Below the pieces are notes generated by a model, which saw only the letters and a list, made by a program, of their open reading frames with translations, was not told where the DNA came from and searched no databases. From Polaribacter vadi (GTDB taxonomy: Bacteria > Bacteroidota > Bacteroidia > Flavobacteriales > Flavobacteriaceae), in assembly GCF_001761365.1 (NCBI RefSeq), contig NZ_CP017477.1, positions 3,710,001 to 3,774,000 on the forward strand: 64,000 bases of DNA, in the 5' to 3' direction. Shown piece by piece: positions 26,269-33,766 of the stretch (position 1 is its first letter; every line of letters starts with the position of its first letter). The translations under genes and the position numbers were made by a program.

Positions 26269-26771
26269 TGGATTTACACGAAGAAGAAAAAGAGAATCAA
26301 GATTTAGAGAACACTGCACAAGAAGATTTTCAACAAATTGAATACGATTTTAAGGAAGGTGATAAAGTAAGTTTAGTTATCGAAAACGAAACAGCTTTAG
26401 GATACACAGTTTGCATTAATGAAGAATTTGATGGTTTGCTTTTTAGAAGTGAAGTTTTTCAAGAATTAGAAGAAAATATGGAAGTTGTGGGGTATATCAA
26501 AAACATCAGAGAAGATGGTAAGGTTGATGTTTCTTTACGTCCACAAGGTTTTAGAAATGTGATTGATTCTGATGTTGATAAGGTTTTAAACAAGCTAAAA
26601 AATAGCAAAGAAGGTTTTTTATTGTTAACGGATAAAAGTTCACCAGATTCTATTCGTTTTCATATGAAAATGAGTAAAAAAGCTTTTAAAAAAGCAGTTG
26701 GTAATTTGTACAAACAAAAGCTAATTGTAATTAAAGAAGACAGGATAGAATTAGTTAGTAATCAACAGTAG
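26268..26771 (+). CDS. S1-like RNA-binding protein, short CvfB-like
   Basis: The 167-residue product has an acidic N-terminus and then an S1-type beta-barrel (about 30-90: KEGDKVSLVIENETALGYTV, DGLLFRSEVF, VVGYIKNIREDGKVDVSL). A C-terminal winged-helix-like segment (98-160, ending KRSKKAFKKAVGNLYKQKLI in pattern) follows. This order matches the last S1 domain plus winged helix of CvfB/YitL proteins. Those are about 280 residues with more S1 domains, so this is a short form. It starts inside the menD stop and is presumably co-translated. RNA binding is inferred from the fold. Confidence 0.7.
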   Translation: MDLHEEEKENQDLENTAQEDFQQIEYDFKEGDKVSLVIENETALGYTVCINEEFDGLLFRSEVFQELEENMEVVGYIKNIREDGKVDVSLRPQGFRNVIDSDVDKVLNKLKNSKEGFLLLTDKSSPDSIRFHMKMSKKAFKKAVGNLYKQKLIVIKEDRIELVSNQQ

Positions 26772-26866
26772 GCAGTGATCAGTAATCAGTAATCAGTAGA
26801 CAGTTGACAGTTTGCAGTCATCAATTTGAGACTGCCAACTGCATACTAAAATACAGCTAACTTAAA
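26772..26866. repeat. CAGT-rich short-repeat spacer
   Basis: The spacer is built of imperfect copies of AGTAATCAGT and AGTTGACAGT, with an inverted CTGCCAACTGC near its right side. A related AGTTGGCAGT-rich spacer occurs at 28936-28985. It lies between convergent genes, with no gene of its own. Confidence 0.6.
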
Positions 26867-28024
26867 CTATTGTCCTCCTAATCTTAGAATATTCTCATAA
26901 AAAGCATCCGAATTTGGGTCTGCAGGATCCATTTTTCCATAACCGATTTTATATTGTTTTAATGCTTTTTTAAACATTTTTCCAGATTCATAATATCTAC
27001 CAATATAATAATCTCCTAAGTGAGATGTTGGGTATAATTTTAAAATCATTTTACCAAAATCTCTTAATTTATCGCCATTTTCTTTTTCGATAATAATTTT
27101 TTCAATCGCAAAAATATCTCTTTCTCTAATTCCTAAATTTGCGCCAAACAAAAAATCTATTTCTAAATATTTATTTTCTAAATAATAAATAGCATCACTT
27201 GGTGCTAAATCTTTTACTTTTTCATTAAATTCTTCATCAGAAATTGCTGAATAAATTTCAAAAATTTTGGTCATTGCTCTTGGAATTGCTTCACTGGTAG
27301 CAGAAATTGAACTAGAGGTTGTAATTACATCATTTATAATATTAAAATTTTTAATTTCTACACCACTTAAAGCTGTTTGAATTTGATCAATTTTGTTCTG
27401 TTTATCAGTTGAAAAAGAAGTAGAATTATTAGTGTAAAAATAAAAAGTATTGTCTTTTCTGCTAAATTTATCTAAATTATAAGATTGTAATTCACCACCA
27501 ATAAAATCAGAAAAACTAGGATTTATACAAATAAAAGAATTGATAAATGCAGTATCTTCTTTCAGAAAATGAGAAATTAAATTTGCTGAGTAACCTTCGC
27601 CAAATAAAGAAATAAAAGGCGATGTTCTATAATTACTTTCCATATAAAAAATTACTTCGTCTCTTAAAAAAGCGTAAAAATTATTGGCTGTTGATGTTAA
27701 TTGTCCTGTGTTTCTGTTAAAAGAAATATCTTGTCCTTTCGTTTCTTCCATAGAAATACCCACTACAATCTGTTTGGGAGCTTTGTCTTTTTTTGCAAAT
27801 AAAACTGAATTTCCTACATAAATATCAAACAACAATTCCTCTTCTAAAACAATTGCCAAAGGATAATTTTTAATACTGTCCATTTCATATCCTTCAGGAA
27901 TGTAAATTTTAATATTCCTTGTCGTATTTAAAATATCAGATTCTAAAGAGTGCTGAATTGTCTTTTGAGAAAATCCCAGCAAAGAAAAAAGTACAAATAA
28001 TAATGAAAGTGTTTTCTGAATCAT
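26867..28024 (-). CDS. Secreted esterase-fold (alpha/beta hydrolase) protein, probably inactive, with C-terminal helical repeats
   Basis: The 385-residue product has a signal peptide (SLLFVLFSLLGFSQ). The order IKIYIPEGYEMDSIKNYPLAIVLE, then a nucleophile-elbow region, resembles the esterase D/Fes family. At the elbow, where active members have GHSxGG, this protein reads FGEGYSAN (near 143), so Gly replaces the Ser nucleophile. Residues about 260-385 are helical and TPR-like (SHLGDYYIGRYYESGKMFKKALKQYKIGYG). It may therefore be a binding or scaffolding protein rather than an esterase. It diverges from menB. Confidence 0.7.
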   Translation of the reverse strand: MIQKTLSLLFVLFSLLGFSQKTIQHSLESDILNTTRNIKIYIPEGYEMDSIKNYPLAIVLEEELLFDIYVGNSVLFAKKDKAPKQIVVGISMEETKGQDISFNRNTGQLTSTANNFYAFLRDEVIFYMESNYRTSPFISLFGEGYSANLISHFLKEDTAFINSFICINPSFSDFIGGELQSYNLDKFSRKDNTFYFYTNNSTSFSTDKQNKIDQIQTALSGVEIKNFNIINDVITTSSSISATSEAIPRAMTKIFEIYSAISDEEFNEKVKDLAPSDAIYYLENKYLEIDFLFGANLGIRERDIFAIEKIIIEKENGDKLRDFGKMILKLYPTSHLGDYYIGRYYESGKMFKKALKQYKIGYGKMDPADPNSDAFYENILRLGGQ

Positions 28025-28037
28025 AGGTTAGATTGTT

Positions 28038-28045
28038 TATTTTTG
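28038..28045 (+). promoter_or_regulatory. Possible -7 box of menB
   Basis: TATTTTTG ends 51 nt before the menB ATG at 28096. A CAAAAATA at 28089-28096 is a TATTTTTG box on the other strand for the divergent esterase-fold gene. Neither has a clear -33 element. Confidence 0.35.
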
Positions 28046-28095
28046 CTGATAATGATTTTTTGTTCCTTGAATAAGAACGACTAAAATACAAAAAT

Positions 28096-28935
28096 ATGAT
28101 ACAACCCGAATGGAAAACCGCTAAAGAATACGAAGACATTACCTATAAAAAATGTAATGGAGTTGCAAGAATAGCGTTTAACAGACCTAATGTTAGAAAT
28201 GCTTTTAGACCAAAAACAACCAAAGAATTGTATGATGCTTTTTATGATGCAGGAGAAGATGTAAATATTGGTGTGGTTTTATTATCTGCAGAAGGACCAA
28301 GTACAAAAGATGGCATTTACTCTTTTTGCTCTGGAGGAGATCAAAAAGCAAGAGGACATCAAGGTTATGTTGGTGATGATGGGTATCACAGATTAAATAT
28401 TTTAGAGGTTCAAAGGTTAATCAGATTTATGCCAAAAGCAGTAATTGCTGTGGTTCCTGGTTGGGCAGTTGGTGGAGGACATTCTTTGCATGTTGTTTGC
28501 GATTTAACATTAGCGAGTAAAGAAAATGCAATTTTTAAACAAACAGATGCAGATGTAACTTCTTTTGATGGTGGTTATGGATCAGCTTATTTAGCAAAAA
28601 TGGTTGGGCAAAAAAGAGCTAGAGAAATTTTCTTTTTAGGAAGAAATTATTCTGCACAAGAGGCTTATGAAATGGGAATGGTAAATGCTGTAATTCCTCA
28701 TGAGGAATTAGAAAGCACAGCTTATGAATGGGCACAGGAAATTTTAGAGAAAAGTCCAACATCTATAAAAATGCTAAAATTCGCCATGAATTTAACAGAT
28801 GATGGCATGGTTGGACAACAAGTTTTTGCTGGTGAAGCAACACGTTTGGCTTATATGACAGATGAAGCAAAAGAAGGAAGAGATGCTTTTCTTGAAAAAA
28901 GAAAACCAAACTTTCCTAAAAAGTGGATACCATAG
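28096..28935 (+). CDS. menB: 1,4-Dihydroxy-2-naphthoyl-CoA synthase
   Basis: The 279-residue crotonase-family enzyme has full MenB length. Diagnostic parts are ARIAFNRPNVRNAFRPKT (about 21-38), FCSGGDQKARG (about 78-88) and VPGWAVGGGHSLHVVCDLT (about 119-137). FDGGYGSAYLAKMVGQKRAR lies near 157-176, and the C-terminal end is KRKPNFPKKW. It closes the second naphthoquinone ring by a Dieckmann-type reaction on o-succinylbenzoyl-CoA. With menD at 24550 it forms a loose menaquinone cluster. menC, menE and menA are not in this window. Confidence 0.97.
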   Translation: MIQPEWKTAKEYEDITYKKCNGVARIAFNRPNVRNAFRPKTTKELYDAFYDAGEDVNIGVVLLSAEGPSTKDGIYSFCSGGDQKARGHQGYVGDDGYHRLNILEVQRLIRFMPKAVIAVVPGWAVGGGHSLHVVCDLTLASKENAIFKQTDADVTSFDGGYGSAYLAKMVGQKRAREIFFLGRNYSAQEAYEMGMVNAVIPHEELESTAYEWAQEILEKSPTSIKMLKFAMNLTDDGMVGQQVFAGEATRLAYMTDEAKEGRDAFLEKRKPNFPKKWIP

Positions 28936-28985
28936 GCGGTTGGCAGTAAATCAGTATTCAGTTGGCAGTCACAGTTGGCAGTAAA
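28936..28985. repeat. AGTTGGCAGT-rich short-repeat spacer after menB
   Basis: Imperfect direct copies of GTTGGCAGTAAA and CAGTTGGCAGT (28940-28984) follow the menB stop. Together with 26772-26866 this is a second locus of the same low-complexity CAGT motif. Confidence 0.6.
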
Positions 28986-29090
28986 ACAAAATTGTTTGCT
29001 TTTTTAATTCAGTAGAAAATAATAGTAGTTAGTAAATGAAAGTTTTTATTTATTAATTTTTAAAGAAAATATAACTAACACAAGAGTGTT

Positions 29091-29119
29091 TCTTCCCTTT
29101 GGGAAGATTAAGATGGGCT
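29091..29119 (+). repeat. CCCTTTGGG-core repeat before purU
   Basis: TTCCCTTTGGGAA palindrome followed by GATTAAGATGGGCT, ending 7 nt before the purU ATG. Same family as 24577-24607, 29997-30024 and 30121-30151. Confidence 0.75.
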
Positions 29120-29125
29120 AATTTT

Positions 29126-29995
29126 ATGAAATCACAAATAGTAACTTTTTTAATAAAATGTCCAGATCAAAAAGGATTGGTGGCAAAAATTACCAGTTTT
29201 TTCTACGATAAAGGATTTAATATTTTAAGTTGTCAGCAATATGTAAATGCTTTAGAGAATACTTATTTTATGCGAATTCGTTTAAATGCTGATGGAACCG
29301 AAATTTCTAAATCAGCCTTAGAAAAGGATTTCTTATCCTTAGCAAATCCATTAGAGTTTACGTGGTCTGTAAATTATGGAAATGAAACACAAAATGTAGC
29401 TATTATGGTTTCACATACAAGTCATAATTTATATGATTTGTTAGAACGCTCTAGAGAAGGTGGTTTAAACTGTTGCGTAAAAATGGTTATCAGCAATCAC
29501 GATAAATTGAGGTATGTTGCAGAAATGTTTGGAATACCTTTTTATCATTTGCCAATATCTAAAGAAACAAAATTACAGCAAGAAGCACAAATTAGAGAAC
29601 TTTTAGAGGCCAATCAGATTGATTTAATTATTATGGCTAGATATATGCAAGTTTTGTCATCTGGTTTTATCAATGATTATAAAGAAAGAATTATCAATAT
29701 TCATCATTCTTCTTTGCCAGCTTTTCAAGGTGCAAATCCTTATGAAAGAGCGTATCAAAGAGGTGTAAAGTTAATTGGAGCTACAGCACATTATGCAACA
29801 GAAGATTTAGATAAAGGACCAATTATAGATCAGGATGTAAAGCATGTAAATCACGAAAGTACTACCAAAACTTTAAAAAGAATTGGTGCAGATACAGAAA
29901 AATTGGTTTTGGCAAGAGCTGTTAAATATCATTTAAATAATCAAATTATTGTTTCTGGAAACAGAGCAATTGTATTTCCAGAAACTGGAGAATAG
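29126..29995 (+). CDS. purU: Formyltetrahydrofolate deformylase
   Basis: The 289-residue product starts MKSQIVTFLIKCPDQKGLVA. An N-terminal ACT domain (about 4-85) is followed by a formyltransferase-like hydrolase domain with IIMARYMQVLS, INIHHSSLPAF and ATAHYATEDLDKGPIIDQD, giving the N-H-D catalytic set. It releases formate from 10-formyl-THF, balancing one-carbon units and feeding formate to PurT. The frame extends upstream to a TTG at 29099, but this lies in a repeat, so ATG at 29126 is used. The gene is bracketed by inverted repeat copies. Confidence 0.96.
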   Translation: MKSQIVTFLIKCPDQKGLVAKITSFFYDKGFNILSCQQYVNALENTYFMRIRLNADGTEISKSALEKDFLSLANPLEFTWSVNYGNETQNVAIMVSHTSHNLYDLLERSREGGLNCCVKMVISNHDKLRYVAEMFGIPFYHLPISKETKLQQEAQIRELLEANQIDLIIMARYMQVLSSGFINDYKERIINIHHSSLPAFQGANPYERAYQRGVKLIGATAHYATEDLDKGPIIDQDVKHVNHESTTKTLKRIGADTEKLVLARAVKYHLNNQIIVSGNRAIVFPETGE

Positions 29996-29996
29996 A

Positions 29997-30024
29997 AGCC
30001 CATCTTCATCTTCCCAAAGGGAAG
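29997..30024 (-). repeat. CCCTTTGGG-core repeat after purU, inverted
   Basis: AGCCCATCTTCATCTTCCC then AAAGGGAAGA. It is the reverse complement of the repeat at 29091-29119. It also forms a longer imperfect inverted repeat of about 44 bp (to about 30040) with 30108-30151; the shared extension reads about AACCCAG and ATTACCCAG. Confidence 0.75.
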
Positions 30025-30107
30025 AAACTGCTGGGTTATCATTAGAATGGTGAAAATTTTAAAAAAGGAAAAAATAAATTAAAATAATTTCGAGAACTTC
30101 AAATTAC

Positions 30108-30151
30108 CCAGATTGGAGTTCCTTCCCTTTGGGAAGGCTAGGATGGGCTTT
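30108..30151 (+). repeat. CCCTTTGGG-core repeat before the FAH-family gene
   Basis: Core TTCCCTTTGGGAAGG at 30123-30137, followed by CTAGGATGGGCTTTG and, 6 nt later, ATG 30157. Inverted partner of 29997-30040. Confidence 0.75.
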
Positions 30152-30156
30152 GTTTT

Positions 30157-30765
30157 ATGAAAATAATTTGTATTGGGCGCAATTACGCAAAACATATTGA
30201 GGAATTGGCAAATGAAAAACCAGAAAATCCTGTTGTTTTTTTAAAACCAGATTCTGCAATTTTACCGAGAAAAAATCCATTTTTTATTCCGCCTTTTTCT
30301 GATGATGTTCATTATGAAGTAGAGGTTTTAATAAAAATAAATAAAGTTGGTAAACATATTGATGCCAAGTTTGCGCATAAATATTATGATGAAATTGGTT
30401 TAGGAATCGATTTTACTGCAAGAGATGTACAGCAACAATGCAAAGAAAAAGGATTGCCTTGGGAAAAAGCAAAAGCTTTTGATGGTAGTGCAGTTGTTGG
30501 TGAGTTTTATCCGAAGGAAAACTTTGATTTAGATACTTTAAAGTTTCAGTTGTTTAAGAATGATGAATTAGTTCAGGATGGAAACACGAATGCAATGTTG
30601 TGGAAAACAGATGAATTAATTGCTTATGTTTCTCAATATTTCACCTTAAAAAAAGGCGATATCATTTTTACAGGAACTCCAGCAGGTGTTGGTAAAGTTG
30701 CAGAAAACGATACTTTAAAGGGAATGATTGAAGGTAAAGAAGCTTTTAATATTAGAGTAAAGTAA
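30157..30765 (+). CDS. Fumarylacetoacetate hydrolase (FAH) family protein, acylpyruvase-like
   Basis: The 202-residue product is the short FAHD1/YcgM form. It starts MKIICIGRNYAKHIEEL, with HYEVEVLIKI (68-77) giving the metal-binding Glu pair, then GIDFTARDVQQ, KAFDGSAVVGEF and FTGTPAGVGKV near 172-182. Such enzymes cleave acylpyruvates or decarboxylate oxaloacetate with Mg2+. Specificity is not deducible. It is followed by a hairpin repeat that can act as terminator. Confidence 0.9.
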   Translation: MKIICIGRNYAKHIEELANEKPENPVVFLKPDSAILPRKNPFFIPPFSDDVHYEVEVLIKINKVGKHIDAKFAHKYYDEIGLGIDFTARDVQQQCKEKGLPWEKAKAFDGSAVVGEFYPKENFDLDTLKFQLFKNDELVQDGNTNAMLWKTDELIAYVSQYFTLKKGDIIFTGTPAGVGKVAENDTLKGMIEGKEAFNIRVK

Positions 30766-30772
30766 GGTGCAA

Positions 30773-30808
30773 AGACCTCACAGGTTTTAAAAAAAAACTG
30801 TGAGGTCT
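30773..30808. terminator. AGACCT hairpin repeat after the FAH gene
   Basis: Arms AGACCTCACAGG.TTT and AAACTGTGAGGTCT around an A run. Same family as hairpins at 38155-38187, 61671-61703 and, degenerate, 62175-62202, each just after a plus-strand gene. Confidence 0.7.
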
Positions 30809-30829
30809 AACAAAATAAAACAAAAAAAG

Positions 30830-31171
30830 ATGTTAGGATTAGTATTACTTTATTGGATTGGAAAATATTTCTACAAATTAGCAGAAGAATATGATAAAAG
30901 CAAATGGGGCTTTACAATTTTGGGAATTGTAGTTTATTATGTAGGTACTTTTCTTTTTGCAATTATTTTAATTTTTGGTGCAGAAATTTTTTCACCTGGG
31001 TATTTTGATGATGTAAATGAAAAATTAATAGACTTAATATGTTTACCTTTTGGTCTTTTATCATGTTACTTATTGTACAGTTACTTAAAAAAAACTTGGG
31101 AAAAGAATAAACCAAACCCTGATAAGTTAATTGATGAAATTGGAAAACCTTCGGACCAAATAATTTCTTAA
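30830..31171 (+). CDS. Small membrane protein of unknown function
   Basis: The 113-residue product starts [21 protein letters not shown] hydrophobic N-terminal stretch is followed by two clear membrane segments (about 25-50 and 66-84) and a charged, Lys/Pro-rich tail. I do not recognise a named family. A start at 30800 (GTG) would place the first ten codons in the terminator hairpin and is rejected in favour of ATG 30830. It lies between the FAH gene and another small membrane protein. Confidence 0.6.
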   Translation: MLGLVLLYWIGKYFYKLAEEYDKSKWGFTILGIVVYYVGTFLFAIILIFGAEIFSPGYFDDVNEKLIDLICLPFGLLSCYLLYSYLKKTWEKNKPNPDKLIDEIGKPSDQIIS

Positions 31172-31220
31172 ATGTAATTATTAAGCTATATTGAGTAATC
31201 TAGTATAATAATAAATAGAT

Positions 31221-31538
31221 TTGATAAATTTTATAATACAAATAATAGCATCTATATTTATTGGTGGTTGTTTTATATACTTAGCAAAAAGATTTAACAA
31301 AAATAAAATCTTTTATTTTTGTGTGGGTTTCTTTACTTCTCTTGCTATCCGATTTATGTATCTACTCATTTATGGCTTTATTACAGATTTTGAGATTCAA
31401 CAAGATTTTCAATACAATAGAAATTTATCAATTTTATTAAGTATCATAATCCCTTATGTACTTTTCGTTTTTTTGCGAAAAAGATTAAAAAATAGAAATT
31501 CAGAGTATCAAAATATAAATGATATAGGTAAAGAATGA
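31221..31538 (+). CDS. Small membrane protein overlapping the cinA start, TTG start
   Basis: The 105-residue frame has three hydrophobic segments (about 3-20, 28-52 and 68-87) and a polar C-terminus. No ATG occurs before residue 45, inside the second membrane segment. The start is therefore probably the TTG at 31221, the first start-like codon after an in-frame TAA at 31212. Its TGA overlaps the cinA ATG (ATGA), which argues that it is translated. No family recognised. Confidence 0.5.
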   Translation: MINFIIQIIASIFIGGCFIYLAKRFNKNKIFYFCVGFFTSLAIRFMYLLIYGFITDFEIQQDFQYNRNLSILLSIIIPYVLFVFLRKRLKNRNSEYQNINDIGKE

Positions 31539-32779
31539 AAGCAGAAATTATAACTATTGGAGACGAAATTTTAATCGGACAAATTGTAGACACAAACTCA
31601 CAATGGATAGGAACTGAATTAAATAAAATTGGAGTTTCTGTGTATCAGATTTCTTCTATTCAAGATGATAAGCAACATATTTTAAATGCACTAAAGGAAG
31701 CACAAGAAAGAGTAGATATTGTTATTATTACAGGAGGTTTAGGACCTACAAAAGACGATATTACAAAACACACAATTGCAGAATACTTTAATGACACCTT
31801 AGCTCTAAATGAAGAAGTTGTGCATCATATTAAAGACTTATTTGCAAAATACAATATTCCTTTTAGTGAATCAAATAGATTGCAAGGAATGGTGCCTACA
31901 AAAGCTACGTATTTAAAAAACGAATATGGTACAGCCCCAGGTATGTGGTTTTTCGAAAATAATACTGTTTTTGTTTCTTTACCTGGAGTTCCTTCAGAAA
32001 TGAAAGGTTTGATGGAAAATGAAGTGTTACCCAAAATAAGAAAAGAGTTTCAATTGCCTTTTATTATCCATAAAACGTTAATCACTTATGGACAAGGAGA
32101 AAGTGTAGTTGCAGAAAGAATTGAAGACTTTGAAAATAATTTACCAAATTTTATAAAATTAGCTTATTTACCAGATTTTGGTAGTGTTCGTTTACGTTTA
32201 TCAGCCAAAGGCAATCATAAAAAAATATTAGAAGATACACTTCAAGAAAAAATTGACGAACTATATCAACTAATTCCAGATATAATTTCTGGTTTTGATG
32301 ATGGAGGAAAAATCGAAGACAGAATTGGCATCCTATTAAAAGAAAATGGAAAAACAGTGTCCACAGCAGAAAGTTTAACTGGAGGAAAAATTGCGGCGAC
32401 TTTAGTTTCTGTGGCAGGTTCATCAACCTATTATAAAGGAAGTATTATTTCATATGCTGCAGAAACAAAAATTAATTTGTTGGGAGTTTCATCAAAAACC
32501 ATCAAAAAACACTCAGTTGTTAGTAAAGAAGTAGCTGTAGAAATGGCAAAAGGAGCCAAAGAAAAATTAAAAACAAACTATGCAATTGCAGTTACAGGAA
32601 ATGCTGGGCCATCAACAGACAATACAGATAAAAGTGTTGGAGTTGTGTTTATAGCAATAGCAACAGATTCAGCTGTTTTTGTAGAAGAATTTAACTTCGG
32701 AAAACCTCGAGGAAGAGTCATCGATAAAACCGTAAATAAATCTTTACAGTTATTATTGAAAGAAATATTAAAAAATTAA
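31535..32779 (+). CDS. cinA: CinA family protein: nicotinamide-nucleotide amidase
   Basis: The 414-residue product has the two expected domains. The N-terminal MoCF-like domain (1-about 170) includes IGDEILIGQIVDTNSQWI and ITGGLGPTKDDITK, and is linked to ADP-ribose pyrophosphatase activity in some homologues. The C-terminal PncC-type amidase domain (about 255-414) includes STAESLTGGKIAATLVSVAG and AVTGNAGPSTD. It recycles NMN to nicotinate mononucleotide. Its ATG overlaps the stop of the preceding small gene. Confidence 0.95.
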   Translation: MKAEIITIGDEILIGQIVDTNSQWIGTELNKIGVSVYQISSIQDDKQHILNALKEAQERVDIVIITGGLGPTKDDITKHTIAEYFNDTLALNEEVVHHIKDLFAKYNIPFSESNRLQGMVPTKATYLKNEYGTAPGMWFFENNTVFVSLPGVPSEMKGLMENEVLPKIRKEFQLPFIIHKTLITYGQGESVVAERIEDFENNLPNFIKLAYLPDFGSVRLRLSAKGNHKKILEDTLQEKIDELYQLIPDIISGFDDGGKIEDRIGILLKENGKTVSTAESLTGGKIAATLVSVAGSSTYYKGSIISYAAETKINLLGVSSKTIKKHSVVSKEVAVEMAKGAKEKLKTNYAIAVTGNAGPSTDNTDKSVGVVFIAIATDSAVFVEEFNFGKPRGRVIDKTVNKSLQLLLKEILKN

Positions 32780-32789
32780 TAAATTTGTT

Positions 32790-32820
32790 TTGTTCAGAAT
32801 TAGATTTATTTGTAGATTTG
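32790..32820 (+). promoter_or_regulatory. Promoter of the rpmB-rpmG-DUF4295 operon
   Basis: TTG (32790-32792), a 20-nt spacer and TAGATTTG (32813-32820) match the Bacteroidetes consensus. The box ends 40 nt before the rpmB ATG, leaving a leader of about 34 nt. Confidence 0.75.
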
Positions 32821-32859
32821 CACCTCGTTTAGAGATAACACTAAAATAACTGTAAGAAG

Positions 32860-33099
32860 ATGTCTAGAGTTTGTGAATTAACAGGGAAAAAAGCAATGGT
32901 TGGAAACAATGTTTCTAAAGCATTAAATAGAACAAAAAGAACATTTGACGCTAATTTAATGACCAAGCGTTTTTATATTCCAGAAGAAGATAAATGGATT
33001 ACTTTAAAAGTATCTGCATCTGCTTTAAAAAACATTAATAAATTAGGAGTTTCTGCAGTAATTAAAGAAGCTAGAGCAAACGGATTTTTAACAAAATAA
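32860..33099 (+). CDS. rpmB: 50S ribosomal protein L28
   Basis: The 79-residue basic protein starts MSRVCELTGKKAMVGNNVSKA, the L28 signature, followed by KRTFDANLMTKRFYIPEEDKW. L28 is part of the large subunit. It heads an rpmB-rpmG-DUF4295-ftsY gene order that is characteristic of Bacteroidetes, 27 nt before rpmG. Confidence 0.97.
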   Translation: MSRVCELTGKKAMVGNNVSKALNRTKRTFDANLMTKRFYIPEEDKWITLKVSASALKNINKLGVSAVIKEARANGFLTK

Positions 33100-33125
33100 G
33101 TTAAAGCTCATAAAATCATATAGAG

Positions 33126-33308
33126 ATGGCAAAAAAAGGAAACAGAGTTCAGGTAATCTTAGAATGTACAGAGCATAAAGCTTCTGGAGAAAGAGGTACT
33201 TCTAGATATATTACTACAAAGAACAAAAAGAACACTCCAGATAGAATGGAAATTAAAAAATTCAATCCTATCTTAAAGAAAATGACTGTTCACAAAGAAA
33301 TTAAATAA
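33126..33308 (+). CDS. rpmG: 50S ribosomal protein L33
   Basis: The 60-residue basic protein starts [20 protein letters not shown], with [19 protein letters not shown] matching L33. It has a single Cys (ILECTEH) and lacks the paired CxxC motifs, so it is the zinc-free (C-minus) form. Confidence 0.97.
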   Translation: MAKKGNRVQVILECTEHKASGERGTSRYITTKNKKNTPDRMEIKKFNPILKKMTVHKEIK

Positions 33309-33362
33309 TTATATTTTCTAGAACTCAATTATTTGAGCACATAGATTTAAAACATTTATACA

Positions 33363-33515
33363 ATGGCAAAAAAGACAGTAGCATCGTTACAAACATCTTC
33401 AAAAAGATTAAGTAAAGCAATAAAAATGGTAAAATCTCCAAAATCAGGAGCTTATACATTCGTAGAATCTATTATGGATCCTGCAAACGTAGATGCATTT
33501 TTAGCAGACAAATAA
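33363..33515 (+). CDS. DUF4295 family protein (50 residues)
   Basis: Very short gene from ATG 33363 to TAA 33513-33515. It starts MAKKTVASLQTSSKRLSKAI, and its end includes FVESIMDPANVDAFLADK. The length and the position directly after rpmG match DUF4295, a Bacteroidetes-specific small basic protein thought to be ribosome-associated (the last part is inference from context). It is followed by a terminator. Confidence 0.9.
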   Translation: MAKKTVASLQTSSKRLSKAIKMVKSPKSGAYTFVESIMDPANVDAFLADK

Positions 33516-33537
33516 GATAAAATCTTACAAAATATAC

Positions 33538-33574
33538 AAAACTACTTTCTAAATTTAGGAAGTAGTTTTTTTTG
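33538..33574. terminator. Terminator of the ribosomal-protein operon
   Basis: Arms AAACTACTTTCT and AGGAAGTAGTTT with a 6-nt loop, one G-U pair, and a run of eight T. Confidence 0.85.
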
Positions 33575-33596
33575 TGCCTTATAATTGCGTATTTTT

Positions 33597-33686
33597 GGGC
33601 GTTCCCTAAAGGTCGGGCTTTTCGCACTCGCTTTTTTTCTGAAAAAGAAAAAAGAGCTCAAACAAATGCTACAATCCCTAACGCAG
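33597..33686 (+). repeat. Dispersed GGGCGTT...TAACGC repeat
   Basis: It begins GGGCGTTCCCTAAAGGTCGG and ends CTACAATCCCTAACGCA, so its ends are complementary (GCGTT and AACGC). The centre (CACTCGCTTTTTTT and AAAAAAGAGCTCAAAC) is shared with copy 2 of the GCTATTTCC family at 24385-24472. It lies before ftsY. Confidence 0.75.
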
Positions 33687-33766
33687 GCAACTTTAATGAC
33701 AATTTGACCAAACAAAACTATTGGCACGTTTTTTAACGTATTGATAAATAGTATAAAAAATAAAAA

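Noticed and set aside
29099..29125. TTG-started extension of purU
   Set aside because: It lies in a dispersed repeat; the ATG at 29126 starts the conserved ACT domain.
30800..30829. GTG-started extension of the small membrane protein
   Set aside because: Its first codons would lie in the AGACCT hairpin; ATG 30830 fits better.
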